Counted from the first letter of the stretch, positions 45,552 to 57,711 are shown. The stretch is 64,000 bases of DNA from Mytilus trossulus (GCF_036588685.1 NC_086383.1:56371448-56435447); one strand, 5' to 3'. Notes: a model not told the origin generated them from the letters alone. Numbers and translations: made by a program.

Positions 45552-45780
45552 CATGTAGAGCAATACTCTGGTTAGCTTGCTTGCTTTGTATGTATATTGT
45601 ACAAAAGTAATAAAGATAACTTTCAATTGAATTTAACGCTAATATTTACAGGTTAAAGTTTGCCTATATTTATTGTTTGAAGATATCAATCATAAGTACA
45701 AAACTTGGGTAAAAGTGTGTATGAACAAAGCAACCAGCCTACCAAAGTTTTACTCTACATGCTTTAGGAAATTAGCTGTA
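45552..45780. repeat. foldback repeat with CATGTAGAG ends
   Basis: GCATGTAGAGCAATACTCTG at left is answered by ACTCTACATGC at right, with inner arms GGTTAGCTTGCTTGCTTTGT and ACAAAGCAACCAGCCTACC. Shares its family with 8395-8610. Confidence 0.6.
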
Positions 45781-46494
45781 ATGTAAGTTACAAATTAAGG
45801 TTCTTAATACAGTGATATGTAGAACAAAGACTTGCCGTCAAACTTATTGAACAATTGTACATTAATTGAATGTTCTATATTTATTTTTAATTTTATGTTC
45901 ACAGCTGAATATTTTCAGCCATAATCAAGTTACGATTTTATTATAGAAATTTTAATTATTGTACATTATTTTGTAATGTCAAGAATAAATTGGTGATAAA
46001 TCAATGCTTGCGGTCATATTTAATGGTTGGCATCGGGGTTGAATGATCTCGTGTATAACTAGCCTGTCAACACTGAGGTTGTGAGTTTGAACCCCTTTGT
46101 AATAATATAAGCAACATGACATGTGCCACATGTTGAGCAGGATCTGCTTAACCTTCCAGACCACCTGAGATCACCCCAACATTTTGATATAGTTTGTGTT
46201 ACTTAGTTTTTAGTTTCCTTTGTGAATCTTGAGTATTTTTATTTGTCTGTTTGTCTTTTTCTTTTTTTGGGGCCATGGTGTCAGTTTATTTTTAATCTTT
46301 CCATTTGAATGTCCCTCTGATAGCTTTTTCTCCTCTTCCAGAAGCCGGCAGAAGGCATGTGTTCTATTTCATATTCAATTGACTAGGATTGCTAGTTTTT
46401 GTGCCAAAGGTGAGATGGTCTTTTCAGGAACTTCAACCACCTCCACCAATAAAAACTTGTTGCAAATAGTGCTAAACACCAACAATCAATCATA

Positions 46495-46760
46495 CTTAAG
46501 GATGTTTGCTTGACATTTTTGGAATTTTTGTCAGATTTTCGAAATCCTCTGTTTCTATCTATTTGAATGTCTTAAAAAAAATTCCACACCCATTTTTCTT
46601 TTTATAAATCTTTTACATGTATAATTATAAGCCAATGAATAAATATCAAAATTTGCATTCCATTTTGTTAAAAATAAGAGGATATTGTATTTTTGCCAAA
46701 TTAGACAACTGGCTATCAAAGTTTAAGTAGAAATATGCATTTTTAGGTAAATATTAGGCC
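46495..46760. mobile_element. partial TTAAGGATGTTTGCT element
   Basis: One end only of the element at 44422. The expected opposite end is not seen before the next repeat. Confidence 0.5.
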
Positions 46761-47064
46761 TTCTATAATAAAAAAAAAAAGAGATCCCATTTTGTATAGT
46801 TGTGCAAATAATTCAAATTGAGAAAACTATATATAACGACCCAATTTATAACAAAAAAATAATGACACGAACTGTGGAAAAACACTGAACTACAAGATCC
46901 CAGCTTGAGACAAACACATAAAGAATAAACATGTTTGAATGATTGCTCAAGGGCCCACTGAAAACCACAAGACAAAGTGATTGTTATTAAGCAGCAGCAG
47001 TATATTAGAAGATAGAAGATCTGGAAATGTCTTATTTTGTATACAAATGACTGGTGTTCATAAT

Positions 47065-49034
47065 TTTTATTCGACCGCAAAATTTGAAAAAAATTTCGTC
47101 GTATATTGCTATCACGTTGGCGTCATCGTCGGCGTCCGAATACTTTTAGTTTTCGCACTCTAACTTTAGTAAAAGTGAATAGAAATCTATGAAATTTTAA
47201 CACAAGGTTTATGATCACAAAGGGAAGGTTGGTATTGATTTTGGGAGTTTTGGTCCTAACATTTAAGGAATTAGGGGCCAAAAAGGGCCAAAATAAGCAT
47301 TTTCTTGGTTTTCGCACTATAACTTTAGTTAAAGTTAATAGAAATCTATGAAATTTTTACACAAGGTTTATGACCACAAAAGAAAGGTTGGGATTGATTT
47401 TGGGAGTTTGGGTTTCAACAGTTTAGGAATTAGGGGCCAAAAAAAGGGCCCAAATAAGCATTATTATTGGTTTTCGCACAATAACTTTAGTTTAAGTAAA
47501 TAGAAATCAATGAAATTTAAACACAATGTTTATGACCACAAAAGGAAGGTTGATATTGATTTTGTGAGTTTAGGTCCCAACAGTTTAGGAATTAGGGGCC
47601 AAAAAGGGATCCAAATAAGCATTTTTCTTGGTTTTTCGCACCATAACGTTAGTATAAGTAAATAGAAATCTATGAAATTTAAACACAAGGTTTATGACCA
47701 TAAAAGGAAGGTTGGTATTGATTTTAGGACTTTTGGTCCCAACAGTTTAGGAATAAGGGGCCCAAAGGGTCCAAAATTCAACTTTGTTTGATTTCATCAA
47801 AATTGAATAATTGGGGTTCTTTGATATGCCGAATCTAACTGTGTATGTAGATTCTTAACTTTTGGTCCCGTTCTCAAATTGGTCTACATTAAGGTCCAAA
47901 GGGTCCAAAATTAAACTTAGTTTGATTTTGACAAAAAATGAATCGGTTGGGTTCTTTGATATGCTGAATCTAAAAATGTACTTAGATTCTTGATATTTGG
48001 CCCAGTTTTCAAGTTGTTCCAAATCGGGGTCCAAAATCAAACTTTGTTTGATTTCATCAAAAATTGAATAATTGGGGTTCTTTGATATGTCAAATCTAAC
48101 TGTGTATGTAGATTATTCATTTTTGGTCTTGTTTTTAAATTGGTCTACATTAAAGTCCAAAGGGTCCAAAATTAAACTTAGTTTGATTTTAACAAAAATT
48201 GAAATCTTGGGGTTCTTTGATATTCTGAATCAAAACATGTACTTAGATTTTTGATTATGGGCCCAGTTTTCAAGTTGGTCCAAATCAGGATCTAAAATTA
48301 TTATATTAAGTATTGTGCAATAGCAAGTCTTTTCAATTGCACAGTATTGCGCAATGGCAAGAAATATCTAATTGCATAATATTGTGAAATAGCAAATTTT
48401 TATATTAGAGTTATCTTTCTTTGTCCAGAATAGTAAGCAAGAAATATCTAATTGCACAATATTGTGCAATAGCAAGATTTTTTTTTTATTGGAGTTATCT
48501 TTCTTTGTCCAGAATCAACTTAAATCTTTGTTATATACAATATAAAGGGATATTCACTTTTTACTACCAACTGATAAATTAAAATAATCTTTACCATTCA
48601 GTGATAACATACACTTTTTTTTACATCTTAATATTTTATGATGTATTTAAATGAGTAGTTATTGTTGCAAACTCCATTAGAAATTTTAATTGAGATTAGT
48701 TTTTGGAATAAGGGAAAGGGGATGTGATTATAAAAAAATTTGGGTTCAATTTTTCTCATTTGAAATTTCATAAATAAAAAGAAAATTTCTTCAAACATTT
48801 TTTTGAGAGGATTAATATTCAACAGCATAGTGAATTGCTCTAAGAGAAAACAAAAATGTTAAGTTCATTAGAACACATTCATTCTGTGTCAGAAACCTAT
48901 GCTGGATCAACTATTTAATCACAATCCAAATTTAGAGCTGAATCCAGCTTGAATGTTATGTCCATACTTGCCCCAACTGTTCAGGGTTCAACCTCTGCGG
49001 TCGTATAAAGCTACGCCCTGCGGAGCATCTGGTT
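47065..49034 (-). mobile_element. 2-kb element with TTTATACGACCGCA inverted ends, copy C
   Basis: Inverse orientation relative to copy A. It starts TTTTTATTCGACCGCAAAAT and ends CTCTGCGGTCGTATAAAGCT then ACGCCCTGCGGAGCATCTGGTT. The simple-repeat edge, the 145-150 bp tandem core, the 120-bp units and the unique arm follow in mirrored order. Several short frames at 47123, 47855 and 48072 are reads through its tandem units. Confidence 0.85.
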
Positions 49035-49289
49035 ATGTTATGGAATATCTTCATGGTATGGCATATGTTTAAGTCTCTGATATCATGTCATGGTTCAGCA
49101 ACTGATTGAAAATAATCAGCCCATGTCAAATCTTACCTTGCCAACTCGTACTTGATTTGTTACTTCCACATTTTTGAGTTTTATGGAGCATATCAAACAA
49201 AGCTTGTTTGTCAAAAACATTTAAATAAAGGGAATCAATTATTAAGTTATAAAAAGAAGTAATGGTTAGTGCGAGAAAATCCCATCTAA

Positions 49290-49660
49290 GTCACACTTTA
49301 TAAAAGTCAACCATTAACTGCTGGTGGACGTTTCGTCCCCGAGGGTATCACCAGCCCAGTAGTCAACACTTCGGTGTTGACATGAATATCAATAATGTGG
49401 TCATTTTAATGAATTTCCTATTACAAAACTTTGAATTTTCGAAAAACTAAGGATTTTCTATCCCAGGCATAGATTACCTTAGTCATATTTGGCACAACGT
49501 TTTGGAATTTTAGATCCTCAATGCTCTTCAACTTTGTACTTGTTTGGCTTTATGAATATTTTGATATGAACGTCCCTGATGAGCCATATGTAGACGAAAG
49601 GCGTACTAAATTAAAATCCATTCCTGGTACCTTTGATAACTATAGGTCAACGATTGTTAA
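49290..49660 (+). repeat. interspersed repeat with GGACGTTTCGTCCCCGAGGG
   Basis: Holds CTGGTGGACGTTTCGTCCCC, CAACACTTCGGTGTTGACAT, CCTCAATGCTCTTCAACTTT and GATGAGCCATATGTAGACGA. I recall this block as common in mussel genomic sequence, near the end of larger retroelements. The short open frame at 49521 belongs to it. Confidence 0.65.
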
Positions 49661-50689
49661 GTCGGTTGTGTTGCATACCTATGATGTATGTTTACACTGT
49701 TTGATACTAATTATTGTCAATATAACCGATGTTGTTTAGTTTACTTTGCTTACATGATTTTAAAGGGAAATAAAAACAACTGTCATACAAGTATGTGATT
49801 TAGCTAGCATTTCAACTCGGATTAACCCACCATTTCCTTTGAGGAGAAATGAAATATGTGACACTACACACCTAATAAGCATAAAGAATCATTGCAGAAT
49901 ATCTTGTCTCCAGACAAAATTCAACCCTTGACCTTGGCCTCTTTTCAAGGATCAGTGATCGATTACGAGTGTTTGTGATTAAAAGCTCAATTTCTTAAGA
50001 TAATATAAGCCAAAGGGAACTCTTAGTATGGATGAAGTGGGATAATTTTTAGTTTTACGTGTATTTCTAGCTATTCGAATCTGACCTAATTTCATGGTTC
50101 ATTAAGGTTTATGACCCCTCCTGTAGTCTGTCAATTACGAAATTAAGGATTATGTACCCTTCTGTTGATTCAATGCTAAATATATGGAAATTTTATATAA
50201 AGTCCACAGCCTTTATCCTTGTACTATCATATTTAGCAATTTGATGACTGATAGATATAGGATAACTGAATGCAGTGCTAGCATTGATTTCCTTAAAACA
50301 AGTTTATGTGTGTAGTTATTGGTTAAAACAAATGAAAAATATGGACCAAATGAAGTACACCTTTTAGGGTACTCGACTTTAGTGACTCAGCACGAAGTTT
50401 TTTGGAATTTACAGGTTGGTTACAACTTTTTGTAAAAAATAAACACTAGAGCATCATAGAAAATCAAGTGAGTATCTATGTTTAAAATTTTATAACAAAA
50501 AACTCTGTATTAAAGGCTGTGGATATACTATGAAAAATCTTGGTTTATTTTCTACAAAGTACTCTTTTCCTTTTAAATGCAATTTAACAGTAAATTCTAA
50601 TTATTTCCCTCAAATTTCCACCTAGTATACGTACAAAATGGCCTGTCTCTAGTGTCCTGGACCAAGTCAGGAAGATGGCCATTGTTATA

Positions 50690-51000
50690 GTATTGTTCGT
50701 TTCTGGGCGTGTTGCATTTTAACGTTGAGTCGTTTGTGTTTTCTCTTATTTTTGAGATATTGAGATAAGACGTGGCACGGTACTTGTCTATCCCATATTC
50801 ATGTATTTGGTTTTGATGTTATATTTGTTATTCTCATGGTGTTTTGTCTATTGCTTGTTGCGTTTCGGTGTTGTGTCGTTGTTCTCCTCTTATATTGAAT
50901 GCGTTTCCCTCGGTTTTAGTTTGTTACCCCGATTTTGTTTTTTGTCCATGGATTTATGAGTTTTGAACAGCGGTATACTACTGTTGCCTTTATTCATTAT
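50690..51000 (+). repeat. interspersed repeat with GTTTCGGTGTTGTGTCGTTG
   Basis: GGGCGTGTTGCATTTTAACG, GTTGCGTTTCGGTGTTGTGT and TTTGTCCATGGATTTATGAG form a block of non-AT-rich DNA with no lasting frame. I recall it as common in Mytilus; identity of the parent element is not certain. Confidence 0.6.
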
Positions 51001-51179
51001 AACTGTAGTTGATACAATTGATGTTTGAAAAATTCGTACAAAAATGGCTACAGAAGGGGTCATAAACCTTAAAAACATTTAAATTGTCCCTCATTATCGT
51101 CGTATGTTTTCATGATTTAAGATTTGTTCCACAATCAGCACGTGACAATTGTTTATTCTTAAGCTTTCTATGTTGTGTC

Positions 51180-51330
51180 ATGTGTACATAATTGTTTGTC
51201 TGTTTGTCTTTTTCATTTTTAGCCATGGCGTTGTCCGTTTGTTTAAGATTTATGAGTTTGACTGTCCCTTTGGTATCTTTTGTCCCTCTTTTACCTACAT
51301 TGTTTTACATTTACACGTGATCAAGTTATG
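51180..51330 (-). repeat. interspersed repeat, GACCAAAGATACCAAAGG family, reverse
   Basis: TTTGTCTTTTTCATTTTTAG, GCCATGGCGTTGTCCGTTTG and TTTGGTATCTTTTGTCCCTC are the inverse of 30595-30800. Confidence 0.65.
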
Positions 51331-51524
51331 GCACTTTTTGATTGGACGCAGTCACACCAAGTTGACAATCATTAACTCATGGATCCGAAATTATCTCTTA
51401 ATCCGCCATGGGTGGGGAGGATTGGAGTGTATAACCCTTGGCTAGCGAAGATGTCATAAAGCAGAGACCTTTATTCGTTAGCATTGTCCCGACCTTTATT
51501 TTGTCAAAATGCAAATATTTTTTT

Positions 51525-53430
51525 CTGGAGTAATGTATACATTGTTTGTTGACAAAATGTATACATTGTTTAAAGTCATATACTAGTAAATACATTCATT
51601 ATTTGATGTCACTCATAATACTTACCAGGAATGTGCCCGATTACTGAAAAAATTTAATCGATTGATAATCGATTACATGAAGGATTTTTGTGCAATCGAT
51701 TAATAATAATAATTTAATTTGCAAAATACACCCAAATGGGTCAAGCAACATACAAATACAACATTTAATACAGACAGTGAAGATTTACAAATATAAACAT
51801 TAAAAAAAACATAGTTATAAATGGTAATTAATGTAATTTTCGACAACTTTCGAATTCGATGCATTTCCGTCAAAAACGTTTCAGTGAACATCATTCGTGC
51901 GTTTAGGTGCGTCGTCACTTCTGTCCCAATGTTGAGCGAGTGGTTGAGAAACTATAGATCTATATTGTACGAATTAGGCGGCAAACTGATTTCTCATAAT
52001 TGATAATCACCACTATCGTCATTAGGTAATTGTGATCAATTACCTTCAAAACACCTATTATTTCTATTTTATCCTGCACAATGACGATCACTAAGACGCT
52101 TGATGAACGTTAATAGTGCAGGGATACAGGCGACCCCCTCTATTTGGTAAATGACGTCACAAAGGCTCGTACAATTGACGAGTTTTTTTCCGGTGACGGA
52201 TGAACTCGAAAGTGGTCTATTATGTTCATCCTCAGCATTTGTATAGTGGAAATTTAGAACTTTACCAAAAACCTCATCTAAAACATTGTATCCAATAATG
52301 TACAGTAATTAAAATTAAAACAATGTCTGTATCTTATTGATTAGAAGATTTTGATCATATGATTAGGAAAGACAAGAAGTTTGTGAAGATTTTCTTATTC
52401 TCTAATCAAATTATAAAAAATATATATGTACATGTATGTGTCAAAGAGGGATACATATATATATATTTCTGAAAAGAATTTCAATGCATAGCCATTGTTG
52501 AAAGGATTTCGTGTACTTTTTTTAATTTTCATATACATGTATATCATAACATTAGAATACATCAACTGTTTATCTATTCTGAGTTTTAATTCCAACTCTT
52601 ATTGAAAATTATGCTTTAGGGAATTTTAATACAAATAAGCTTACCACTTTAATGTAGTACAGAACACATTTTTTATTCTTAATCTATTTTCTTATTTTAA
52701 TATTAAATTATTTTACTAAATAGTATTCGAAATGTAATCGAAAAGTAAACGATGATTACATCATAATTTTTGCTGTAATCGATTAAATTACGATTACATG
52801 TAATCGAAAATGTCTGATTACAAATTACTGTCGATAACTGGATAAAATGTAATCAATTACGACCGATTACTATTAAATATTACGATTATCCCATCCCTGA
52901 TACATACATTGATTGATGTCATATTGCATACATTGTTAACGTCATAATTCATATATTTTTTTATGTCATAATACATACATTGTTTGATGGCATAATGCAC
53001 ACATTGTTTGACGTCAAAATGCACACATTATTTGACGTCATAGTTCATACATTGTTTGATGTCATAATGCATTCATTGTGTTATGTCATAATGCACACAT
53101 TGTTTGACGTCATAATGCATACATTGTTGGTTATTGAAATAAGGCATGCATTGATTGTTGTAATTATGCATGCCAGGTTTGATGGCATTATGCTAATCTT
53201 TTTTTGTAAATAATGCAGATCTTTTTTCCAAATTAATGCATACATTTTTGGGGAAAACAATGCATTCATTGGCTGTTGTTTATAAGCATTCTTTCCCTGT
53301 GGTCATAACGAATACCTTATTTGTTGTAATACTGCAAACATTGTTTGTTGTCATAATCTTAATATTGTTTATTGTCATATTGTTTTCATTGTTTGTTGTC
53401 ATAATGTTTACTATGCTTTTTGTCATAAGG
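51525..53430. repeat. degenerate satellite, about 27-30 bp monomers
   Basis: Monomers like CATAATGCATACATTGTTTG-ATGT run from about 51530 to 51625 and again from 52908 to 53430, with the element at 51626-52899 inserted between. Units differ by many substitutions, so this is an old array. Frames at 52980 and 53236 that seem to encode repeated peptides are reads through it. Confidence 0.8.
51626..52899. mobile_element. hAT-like non-autonomous element, 8-bp duplication
   Basis: Left end CAGGAATGTGCCCGATTACT, right end (inverse) CAGGGATGGGATAATCGTAA. Flanks are ATACTTAC (51618-51625) and ATACATAC (52900-52907), an 8-bp pair with one difference. CAGGG-type ends and 8-bp duplications are typical of hAT transposons. 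The edges are filled with ATCGATTA/TAATCGAT words that may be transposase-binding repeats. No transposase frame is visible. Confidence 0.75.
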
Positions 53431-53454
53431 TATACAATTTTCGTGTTGTCATAA

Positions 53455-54535
53455 GGTATACAATTTTCGTGTTGTCATAATATATGACATATATAAGTTG
53501 ATTGTTGTCTTATTGCATACTTTGCTTGTTGTCATGAGGTATACAATTTTCGTGTTGTCATAATATATGACATATATAAGTTGATTGTTGTCTTATTGCA
53601 TACTTTGCTTGTTGTCATGAGGTATACAATTTTCGTGTTGTCATAATATATGACATATATAAGTTGATTGTTGTCTTATTGCATACTTTGCTTGTTGTCA
53701 TGAGGTATACAATTTTCGTGTTGTCATAATATATGACATATATACATTGATTGTTGTCTTATTGCATACTTTGCTTGTTGTCATGAGGTATACAATTTTC
53801 GTGTTGTCATAATATATGACATATTTAAATTGATTGTTGTCTTATTGCATACTTTGCTTGTTGTCATGAGGTATACAATTTTCGTGTTGTCATAATATAT
53901 GACATATATACATTGATTGTTGTCTTATTGCATACTTTGCTTGTTGTCATGAGGTATACAATTTTCGTGTTGTCATAATATATGACATATATACATTGAT
54001 TGTTGTCTTATTGCATACTTTGCTTGTTGTCATGAGGTATACAATTTTCGTGTTGTCATAATATATGACATATATAAGTTGATTGCTGTCTTATTGCATA
54101 CTTTGCTTGTTGTCATGAGGTATACAATTTTCGTGTTGACATAATATATGACATATATACATTGATTGTTGTCTTATTGCATACTTTGCTTGCTGTCATG
54201 AGGTATACAATTTTCGTGTTGTCATAATATATGACATATACAAGTTGATTGTTGTCTTATTGCATACTTTGCTTGTTGTCATGAGGTATACAATTTTCGT
54301 GTTGTCATAATATATGACATATACAAGTTGATTGTTGTCTTATTGCATACTTTGCTTGTTGTCATGAGGTATACAATTTTCGTGTTGTCATAATATATGA
54401 CATATATAAGTTGATTGTTGTCTTATTGCATACTTTGCTTGTTGTCATGAGGTATACACTTTTCGTGTTGTCATAATATATTACATATATAAGTTGATTG
54501 TTGTCTTATTGCATACTTTGCTTGTTGTCATGAGG
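53455..54535. repeat. 83-bp satellite, 13 nearly identical units
   Basis: Unit starts GGTATACAATTTTCGTGTTG and includes TCATAATATATGACATATAT and GCATACTTTGCTTGTTGTCA. The 83-bp period is exact from 53455 to about 54535, with few substitutions per unit. Each unit splits into three parts of about 27, 30 and 26 bases that each end in a TTGTCAT- or TTGTCTT-like word, so it is a higher-order form of the adjoining older monomers. Confidence 0.95.
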
Positions 54536-54999
54536 TAAAAATTGTTGTCATAGTTCATACCTTGTTTGTAGCTTGATTGAATACTTTGGTTGTTCTCATA
54601 AACGAGATAAGCCTGAATTATTAGCTCTAAATATACATACCTTTTTTTTGTCATGATATACACCTCATACGTTGCTAGATACATTTTGTGTGAAAAAAGT
54701 GCAAATACTTTAATGGAAAAGGAAAACAAATTATTCCCTCTGAATAGTAAATGGTGTCACTAAAAAGAGCTTGTAATAAAAGACTTCAAATAATCGTTTC
54801 TGTAGTGAATCAACGTTTAAATTGTTGGTAAAAAAAATTATAATGTTCATACTTGTGAGTACCAAATGGGACAATGTACTCATATCTATAACAGAAAAGT
54901 TTCCACTGCAGGCAAATAGATTTTGATCAGAAATTTAAACAGATAAAAAAGGGATAATAAAAAACTGAACAAACAATTATAACAACATTTTTCCTTTTT

Positions 55000-55545
55000 G
55001 AAGGTTAAATTCAGCATTCGGCAATCCTCGGTAAAATCCGCTACTCTCCTTCTATCTTAAATGAGGGTACGGAATCGGCCGAGTTGGGACGAAGGTTAAG
55101 TTCAGCATTCGGCATTCCTCGGTAAAACCCGCTACCCTCCTTCTATCTTTGATGAGGTTACGGAATCGGCCGAGTTGAGACGAAGGTTATGTTCAGCATT
55201 CGGCAATTCTCGGTAGAATCCGCTACTCTCCTTCTATCTTAGATGAGGATACGGAATCTGCCGAGTTGAGACGAAGGTAAAGTTCAGCATTCGGCAATCC
55301 TCGGTAGAATCCGCTACTCTCCTTCTGTCCTAGATGAGGATACGGAATCTGTCGAGTTGGGACGAAGGTTAAGTTCAGCATTCGGCAATCCTCGGTAGAA
55401 TCCGCTACTCTCCTTCTATCCTAGATGAGGATACGGAATCTGTCGAGTTGGGACGAAGGTTAAGTTCAGCATTCGGTAATCCTCGGTAGAATCCGCTACT
55501 CTCCTTCTATCCTAGATGAGGATACGGAATCTGCCGAGTTGAGAC
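55000..55545. repeat. 91-bp minisatellite, six units with hairpins
   Basis: Units start at 55000, 55091, 55182, 55273, 55364 and 55455 with GAAGGTTAAGTTCAGCATTC. Each holds CTCGGTAGAATCCGCTA and, 24 bases on, its imperfect inverse TACGGAATCTGCCGAG, so each unit can fold back. It is markedly richer in G and C than the surroundings. No frame is kept open across units. Confidence 0.93.
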
Positions 55546-56563
55546 GACTGTTAAGTTCAGGTTATGTAAACTACGGTAAAGTGTAAGACTGTGTTCACTC
55601 AATCGTGTAAAATTTCTTGTGTTTTCTGCTTATAAACTTATCGAACGAAGATGGTGAAAGAACTCCGGAATGCCTTTTATTCTCGGCTTAAAATACTGCT
55701 GAAAGCAAGGCAAATATGTATGTCACTATGTTGGATTGCAAATGAAGGCACTGAAATGGTTGGTCCGTATTTTAACTGAAAATTGTTGAAAATAAATCAA
55801 AGTGTTGGATTTTTGAATATTTAAGTTTGGTCAGAAATTGACATTTAATGTATTTCTTGAGACCTGGTTAAATACATAATTTTCCACATAAAATGAAGGA
55901 AGTAGAGGTTTTTGAAAGAAAAGAAAAACGAGCGAAGGAACGAAAGAAGAGACGGAATGAATAGAAACAAAGAACGAATGACTGAATTAAATTGAATGTC
56001 CTTGTAAAATGCAGTTGAAAACATCTGTTCAAAATATCCTGCCCAAGGTGAAAATCAAATTTTCGTCCCTGAAACAACTTTTAGTTATGTTGAAATCAAC
56101 TCTGTCACAGTTGTATTTTATAAATGTTTGTTTTATTCTAGCATTGTTGAATAAGTAAAATCACAAAAATACTGAACTCCGAGGAAAATTCAAAAAGGAA
56201 AGTCCCTAATCAAATGACAATATCAAAAGCTCAAATTTTAATACATCAAACGATTAAAAAACAACTGCCATATTCCTGCTTAGAGCATGCATTGTCTTGT
56301 GTAGAAAATGTGGGTTGAACCTGGTTTTATAGCTAGCTAAACCTTTCACTTGTATGACTGTCGCATCATCAAATTCCTTTATATTGACAACGATTTTGAA
56401 CGAAACAAACAGACATACATGTTATAGGTAAAAATGTCAAAGATAGGGGTATAGCCGTCAACATTGTGTTATAATCTTTACCACTATAAACGCAAACAAA
56501 TAAGTAACCAGGAAGAAAAAAGGCAAAAGAGAAATGCATATTGATCATGAATTACTTTTTTCA

Positions 56564-56569
56564 TTTATT
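56564..56569 (-). promoter_or_regulatory. candidate poly(A) signal of GT-like gene
   Basis: AATAAA on the minus strand, 15 bases past the stop codon of the gene at 56584. Unusually close, but further candidates exist downstream. Confidence 0.35.
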
Positions 56570-56583
56570 TTTTGTTGTTGTTA

Positions 56584-57591
56584 TCAATCGCTGGCTTTAT
56601 TTTTATTTTTATCGTTTTCTGTGCATTTTATGTGCATGTCTGTCTTTCTGTCTTTTATTTTAATCGTCATATTTTTACTCCTCTTTGTGTAAAATGGAGT
56701 ACACATTGTTGAACCCCGTCTTGTATACCATTTCTTTGACATTGATTTTAACAATTTGACATTATATGATGAGTCTTGTTTAGAATGTCCTTCGCTAACG
56801 CCTCTCTTTCCAGGTAGTGTTACCTGGTGAACAGCAATTGATGTCTTGCTGATGTCGACCACGTGACTGTGGGAGGAGCTGACAGCTATCGAAACGAGGT
56901 AGGTGTCAATTTGTTTTCGTCCAATGACAAGATCAGGAAAATCATGAAGTGGATAAGTTTTTTTTAAGATGAAGTAATCGATTCCTTCGGGACGATGAAG
57001 AACTCCTCTAGATTTTACTGCAGTTATAAGTTTGTAATAATGTGTTGCCTCGTTTTCAGTGACATTACGTACATCATAGCGTTGACCAATCATAAGCAAG
57101 TCTCGCGCACCTCCGAGTTTTGATTTCTTCACAGCTTTTATACTTTTGATCAAACCATCAGTAAAGAGAATGTCACCATTCGTGTAGGCGTAAAATGAGG
57201 AATCTTCGGCAGCCATTGTTGCATAATACATATCTTTTAAAACAGGCACTCCTGTTGTTCCTAACTTTGTTATTGGAAGCACTTTCCAACCCATGGACCT
57301 CACTCGATCAGACAACGCAGAATCATTTGTGAATAAAATTCTTACGACATTTTCGTTTAAAAGATTCCAGTTGTTAATTGTATTATTTCGACAAATATAT
57401 TTCTCCTTGTCTTCAGACCAGGAAGTAAAAAGAGTCAGCAATGGTTTCTTGGTATTATTTCTTGCATTGTAATAATAGTTTGATACGATTTTCATTTGGA
57501 TTTCAGGTTTGAATTTTACATAGATAAATGTCACTTGTAACATGAAAACCACTAAACATACTGTTTTTAAAATGACATCCTTTTGCACCAT
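56584..57591 (-). CDS. type II membrane protein, GT-A glycosyltransferase-like
   Basis: 335 codons in one uninterrupted exon, ATG at 57589-57591, TGA at 56584. A hydrophobic segment at residues 7-25 (ILKTVCLVVFMLQVTFIYV) after a short N-terminus predicts a type II Golgi-type anchor. Later motifs: NGDILF (138-143), DXD-like and a likely metal or sugar-nucleotide site; LMIGQRYDV (166-174); GIDYFILKK (203-211); LVIGRKQIDTYLV (221-233); and SIAVHQV (251-257). This order fits a poorly characterised family recalled from memory that has NADI, GR.WD, DYF, IGR..WDN and AIHQ motifs. Four N-glycosylation sequons are present (NNT, NNT, NVT, NMT). The C-terminus is basic. Its donor and acceptor substrates are unknown. 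Confidence 0.85.
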   Translation of the reverse strand: MVQKDVILKTVCLVVFMLQVTFIYVKFKPEIQMKIVSNYYYNARNNTKKPLLTLFTSWSEDKEKYICRNNTINNWNLLNENVVRILFTNDSALSDRVRSMGWKVLPITKLGTTGVPVLKDMYYATMAAEDSSFYAYTNGDILFTDGLIKSIKAVKKSKLGGARDLLMIGQRYDVRNVTENEATHYYKLITAVKSRGVLHRPEGIDYFILKKTYPLHDFPDLVIGRKQIDTYLVSIAVSSSHSHVVDISKTSIAVHQVTLPGKRGVSEGHSKQDSSYNVKLLKSMSKKWYTRRGSTMCTPFYTKRSKNMTIKIKDRKTDMHIKCTENDKNKNKASD

Positions 57592-57611
57592 AACTGCCAG
57601 TCTTTATTCTG
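57592..57611 (-). promoter_or_regulatory. 5' UTR with splice acceptor just before the start codon
   Basis: On the minus strand AACTATTTTTCAG ends at 57609, leaving a 17-base leader before the ATG. This suggests an upstream non-coding exon, not located, with the whole coding region in the second exon. Confidence 0.5.
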
Positions 57612-57711
57612 AAAAATAGTTACAAAGATATTTTTTTTATATAAATGGCTGGAACGGGGAATATATTGACAGTTTTTTTGTTTTTTGTTACATGACATTG
57701 TCAATATGAAA

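Noticed and set aside
46229-46513. 94-codon plus-strand frame with hydrophobic start
   Set aside because: Runs through pieces of dispersed repeats (the GCCATGG/GTCCCTCTGATAGC type) and stops in a MITE end; no sign of selection.
52980-53454. Frames with repeated FDVIMHTL-like peptide
   Set aside because: Satellite monomers whose length is near a multiple of three; no start context, no conservation of frame through the array.
53455-54535. CRISPR-like regular repeats
   Set aside because: Units are directly tandem with no unique spacers, and the genome is animal nuclear DNA; it is a satellite.
55651-55779. Small 43-codon frame starting ATGGTGAAAGAACTC just after the 91-bp minisatellite
   Set aside because: Good start context but short, no family recognised, no splice or poly(A) support; not enough to call a gene.
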